This document shows positions 60,765 through 64,000 of a stretch of 64,000 bases of DNA, in pieces. A program made the translations under genes and the position numbers. Under the pieces are notes generated by a model. That model saw only the letters and a program-made list of their open reading frames with translations, was not told where the DNA came from and made no database searches. Source of the stretch: Quercus robur (lineage: Eukaryota > Streptophyta > Magnoliopsida > Fagales > Fagaceae). The first letter of the stretch is position 1, and each line of letters opens with the position of its first letter. The stretch is from contig NC_065541.1 in the NCBI RefSeq assembly GCF_932294415.1, positions 53,732,290-53,796,289 on the forward strand, written 5' to 3'.

Positions 60765-62612
60765 GTTTACAATATTAGCTTTGTATAATCTCATTCAGGA
60801 TACTGTGTATTAAGAAAAAATCTAAGATCATACTCTTCTATGCTACAACTTTATCACAACTTTAACGTAGTATGCTATGAGTAATTGAGAAATAGTTATG
60901 GTTCCATATAAAAATAAACAGATAACCGATCACAATCTATTTCCAGAGAACAGTTATAAAAAATGGTGTGCTAAAGAGCATGATTTTAGAACAGTCAGTG
61001 TATTAATAGTATTGCATATCCTCTGTAGTGTTTTGACAAAGGAACTTGAATTTGACATTTTCAGCTCCGATTGCTCAGGGTTTTAGTTAGGAAACCTAAA
61101 AAGGAAAGATAACAGGTTTTCCTGTGCTGTAGTCGATGTCATAATATATATAGCAATTGATATAAGAAGGTTAAGGTGGCTCATAACCACTTACAGTTGA
61201 GATTTTAGATATCATAAATATATTGTAACCATATATTCCCCCATTTGTTGCATTGCCAAATTTTATTTTTTAAATAAAGACTCTAATCGAAATGATATTC
61301 AGCTTCTTTTGAGTGGAGCCTACTAATTTGTGATCTGTGAGATGATTGGCATTGGTAATTTGGTATGGCGGTATTTTAAACAATTTACCTAATGTTCTTT
61401 GATTTAATTATAAAATTTTACAGATCTGAACTTTTAAACAACCTCAAAATATTAGTTTCAAATTCAAAGGAGGACTTGCTTGAGAAGAAAGAAGAAACCA
61501 CAACACAAGGAGAATAGTTGAGTTTTATTTTAAAACTAGCCGATGTCTATAAATTTATTTTAGAGTATTTTATAAGAAATTATATTTTTCTATATAAAAT
61601 TATCTTTATGACAATGTTTAAGTAGGATAGATTCCTCCCATTTAAATTGAAAGAGTCTAAACAGTTCAGCCATATACACCCAAAATTTCACATGATAAGA
61701 TTTCAAAAATTCTATCACATAAAGTTATATCATTCACCTCATTTGAATCCACCCCAACATAAGAAAAATTGGAATATGTGAAATTTCTCTTTTTCTATAG
61801 ACTTAATAAAATTTAAATACTTAAGAAATATATGTACAGAGACATGATACAACACAACCTAGAGCTACACAACAATGCTTAAAAAATTAGGACAGGACAT
61901 GGTAGGAATTTGACAATTAATTAATTAGTTAAAATTAGTAGATATTTTTTTTTATAGGAACATTTTGTGTTTATTTTATTTCTTTCAAAATATATAATAA
62001 TGATTAGAATTTTTTTCAAAAATGGAACTTTTAATTAAATTTTTTTTTTTTTTTTTGATAAATTATACACACCAATCAATTTTAAACACGTGACCTTACC
62101 TCTCCTCCTCCCTTTCCTTCCAACACATTGAGGACACATTAAAGGTTTTAATGTATCCATGCATGCTTCTTTCTTACTTAAACACCTTTCAATAAAAGGA
62201 AAATGTTAACCAATATCCTTAGTTTAGAAACTTTTTTTAGAAACGGTTTATTGGGAAAACGATAAAAACAATAAATGTTATTAATAGTTTTTATAGTTCC
62301 TATAAAAGTGGTGTCAAAACTTTCCTATTATAATTTATTAACAATTGTCCTAAAATTGGCAATTTGAGTCAAGATTTTGTAGATAATTTTTTCAAAACTG
62401 AATTCCAGACAAACTTTGAAAGCCTAAAAATGAACCCTATTACAAAATGATGCCACGTCAGTTGCTGAATTTTGTATTATAAGAGCCCAAAGTTTCAAAA
62501 AAAAAAAAAACAAACGTTCTTCACAAACTCACAACAGCAAAAGACAACTCAAAAACCCAGACGAGGTGTAATAGTGTTGGAAGTGTAAAACCCTGTTAAA
62601 ACCCTAAAAGAA
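60765..62612. other. Divergent upstream region of subtilase C and the splicing-factor gene
   Basis: Homologous to 41588-43010 and 30923-33011. No additional gene is seen. It serves both the minus-strand subtilase and the plus-strand splicing factor. Confidence 0.55.
62475..62607 (+). promoter_or_regulatory. TATA-like box and telo-box upstream of the splicing-factor gene
   Basis: TATTATAAG (about 62475-62483) lies ~135 bp before the ATG, followed by AGCCCA. The telo-box AAACCCTAA sits at 62599-62607, just before the start codon. Confidence 0.5.
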
Positions 62613-63195
62613 ATGTCCCTAATAGTCCGCCTCTCCCGCCAAAAACAACCACGACCACCACCACCACCAATCTCACTCCACCTCACGCTCCTCACGCGCC
62701 TCCTCTCCACCACCACCACCACCGCCTCCTCTTCCTCAAAACTCCACAGCCGCTACTCCTTCAAACCCCCAACTTCCCTTTCCCCAAAACCCCAAACCCC
62801 AAACCCTAACCCTATCCCCAAGAAAAAGCAGAAACCCCAGTACCGTCCGCCTTCCTCTCTCGATCGGACCGGGCTGAAGCCGATACGCTCCGAATTACCA
62901 TTCGATTTCCGGTACAGTTACACGGACAGCAGCCCAAACGTGAGGCCAATTGGGCTCCGGGAGCCCAAGTACTCGCCTTTCGGGCCGGGCCGCCTCGACC
63001 GCCAATGGACCGGCGTGTGCGCCCCGGCTGTGGACCCCAAGGCCCTTACCCTAGAGGCCGCGGAGGACCCGAAGCTGGAGGAGAAGAGGAAGATGATGAG
63101 AGAGAGAGTTCAGGGAATGCCACTCACTGAGTCTGAGAGGAAGATTCTGGTTGATAAGTGTCAGAGGCACAAGACCAAGAGGCAAATCAATCTCG
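62613..63195 (+). CDS. mCSF1: CRS2-associated factor, mitochondrial (mCSF1-like), exon 1 (continues right)
   Basis: The first exon (194 codons plus one base) of a CRM-domain splicing factor related to Arabidopsis At4g31010, which is needed for splicing of many mitochondrial introns. The N-terminus (MSLIVRLSRQ..., rich in Arg/Ser/Thr, no acids for ~80 residues) is a mitochondrial presequence. Conserved landmarks are IRSELPFDFRYSYTDSSP, IGLREPKYSPFGPGRLDRQW and KTKRQINLG at the exon end. The donor is CTCG/GTACAA at 63195; phase fits the GAAGAGATGG start of exon 2 seen in the pseudogene at 45704. The CRM domain itself lies beyond the window. ATG 62613 is preceded by a telo-box. Frame is open throughout, unlike the fragments at 33 and 49 kb. 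Confidence 0.87.
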
Positions 63196-64000
63196 GTACA
63201 AAGTATTGATTTTCTTATTGATTTGATCATATTGGGTATTGGGTATTTGGTTTTTCAAGATTTTAGTTTATTTGGGCATGTGGGTATTTGTCTTTTTTGT
63301 TTCCATTAATCTTGGTTTGTGGTTTTACTAATCAAAAAATTAATCTGGCTTTGTGGATTTTGGGAGTTTGAGTGGTTTTCAGGCTTATTTTGTTGATGTA
63401 TAGCTTTTTAGAACCGAGCATTTTCAAGTACTTTCCGCAAAAACCCAAATAAGCTGATACCAAATGGAACAAATTTAGATTATGTTACAATTAGATATTC
63501 TGAGTGGGATTTTGCATTAGCTTTTTGAAGATTTTTGTTTCCAAATTGAAAGTCCTGGTTCAATAGAGAAGGAACCAGAATAACTAGTTATTTGCAGAGT
63601 AAAAAGACTAAGGTTTAGGACAATTATATTTTTGTATCAAACTGCAGGAATGAGTATTCTAATTTAAATGAGTAATATGCCTAACAAAAACTTGCTTTTG
63701 AAAGGATTTTCATGTTTTACAATCAGCTTTTTCTGGTTTCCAACCACATTATTGTTTCTCTTAATTTGTTAGCAATAAAAGAAATGAGTGTGAAATCCAT
63801 ATTCTAATAGTGTGATTTTCCTAATTTCAGTAGAACATTATTCGTTTTTATTCTTTGTCTTCTTACGCTTAGGGAAGTACATCTATCAAGAGTAAGCAAA
63901 AAAAAAAAGCATCTATCAAGATTTTATTTTAACTTGAAAGAGCTTGAAAGAAGATTATGGGAAAAAGACTAAACACATAATTTATTTGAGGCTAATTACC
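63196..64000 (+). other. Intron 1 of the mCSF1-like gene (inferred)
   Basis: AT-rich, no open coding sequence matching exon 2 is seen before the window ends, so the intron is at least 805 bp. Confidence 0.6.

Overview
The window is nuclear DNA of a woody dicot-type plant. Evidence: GT-AG introns, plant-specific families (C2-type phospholipase D beta, cucumisin-like subtilases, a CRM-domain organelle splicing factor), and AT-rich intergenic DNA full of nested plant transposons and microsatellites. The repeat style would fit a tree genome such as Fagaceae, but the species cannot be fixed from sequence alone.

Layout. 1-4.2 kb: 5' part of a phospholipase D beta gene (minus strand, runs off the left edge). 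6.1-8.4 kb: an intact, intronless SBT1.1-like subtilase (minus). 11.7-13.9 kb: a Pack-MULE-like element with ~0.4 kb inverted terminal repeats carrying a broken receptor-like kinase fragment. 14.9-15.1 kb: a small two-helix membrane protein (minus). 17.4-23.4 kb: a nest of transposons, in which an inverted-repeat element was invaded by a non-autonomous LTR retrotransposon and by one or two solo LTRs.

24.8-60.8 kb: three tandem 11-exon subtilase genes (A, B, C; all minus) of the SBT4.14/XSP1 type. All three have open reading frames and complete catalytic residues (742, 745 and 747 codons by my splice model). At 62.6 kb the first exon of an intact mitochondrial CRS2-associated-factor-like gene (mCSF1 type, plus) begins and leaves the window on the right.

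How the cluster was built. The ancestral block reads [small membrane gene] - [XSP1-like subtilase] - [CRM splicing factor]. At 33.0-34.0 kb and 48.9-50.8 kb a truncated 5' piece of the splicing-factor gene is joined to a truncated 3' piece of the membrane-protein gene, a fossil duplication junction. After subtilase B the splicing-factor copy is a pseudogene: its first exon is replaced by a LINE-bearing stretch and its remaining exons carry two frameshifts. B and C (with the junction and splicing-factor copy) look like the youngest ~16 kb duplication. Because paralogous units serve as empty sites for one another, several insertions can be read precisely, including a tRNA-Gln retrosequence with a 15-bp target duplication in intron 5 of C.

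The subtilases are predicted secreted cell-wall/apoplast proteases; PLD beta acts in lipid signalling; the CRM protein acts on mitochondrial introns. No shared pathway is implied: physical linkage here reflects duplication. I found no wholly new molecular system; the notable content is structural and evolutionary.
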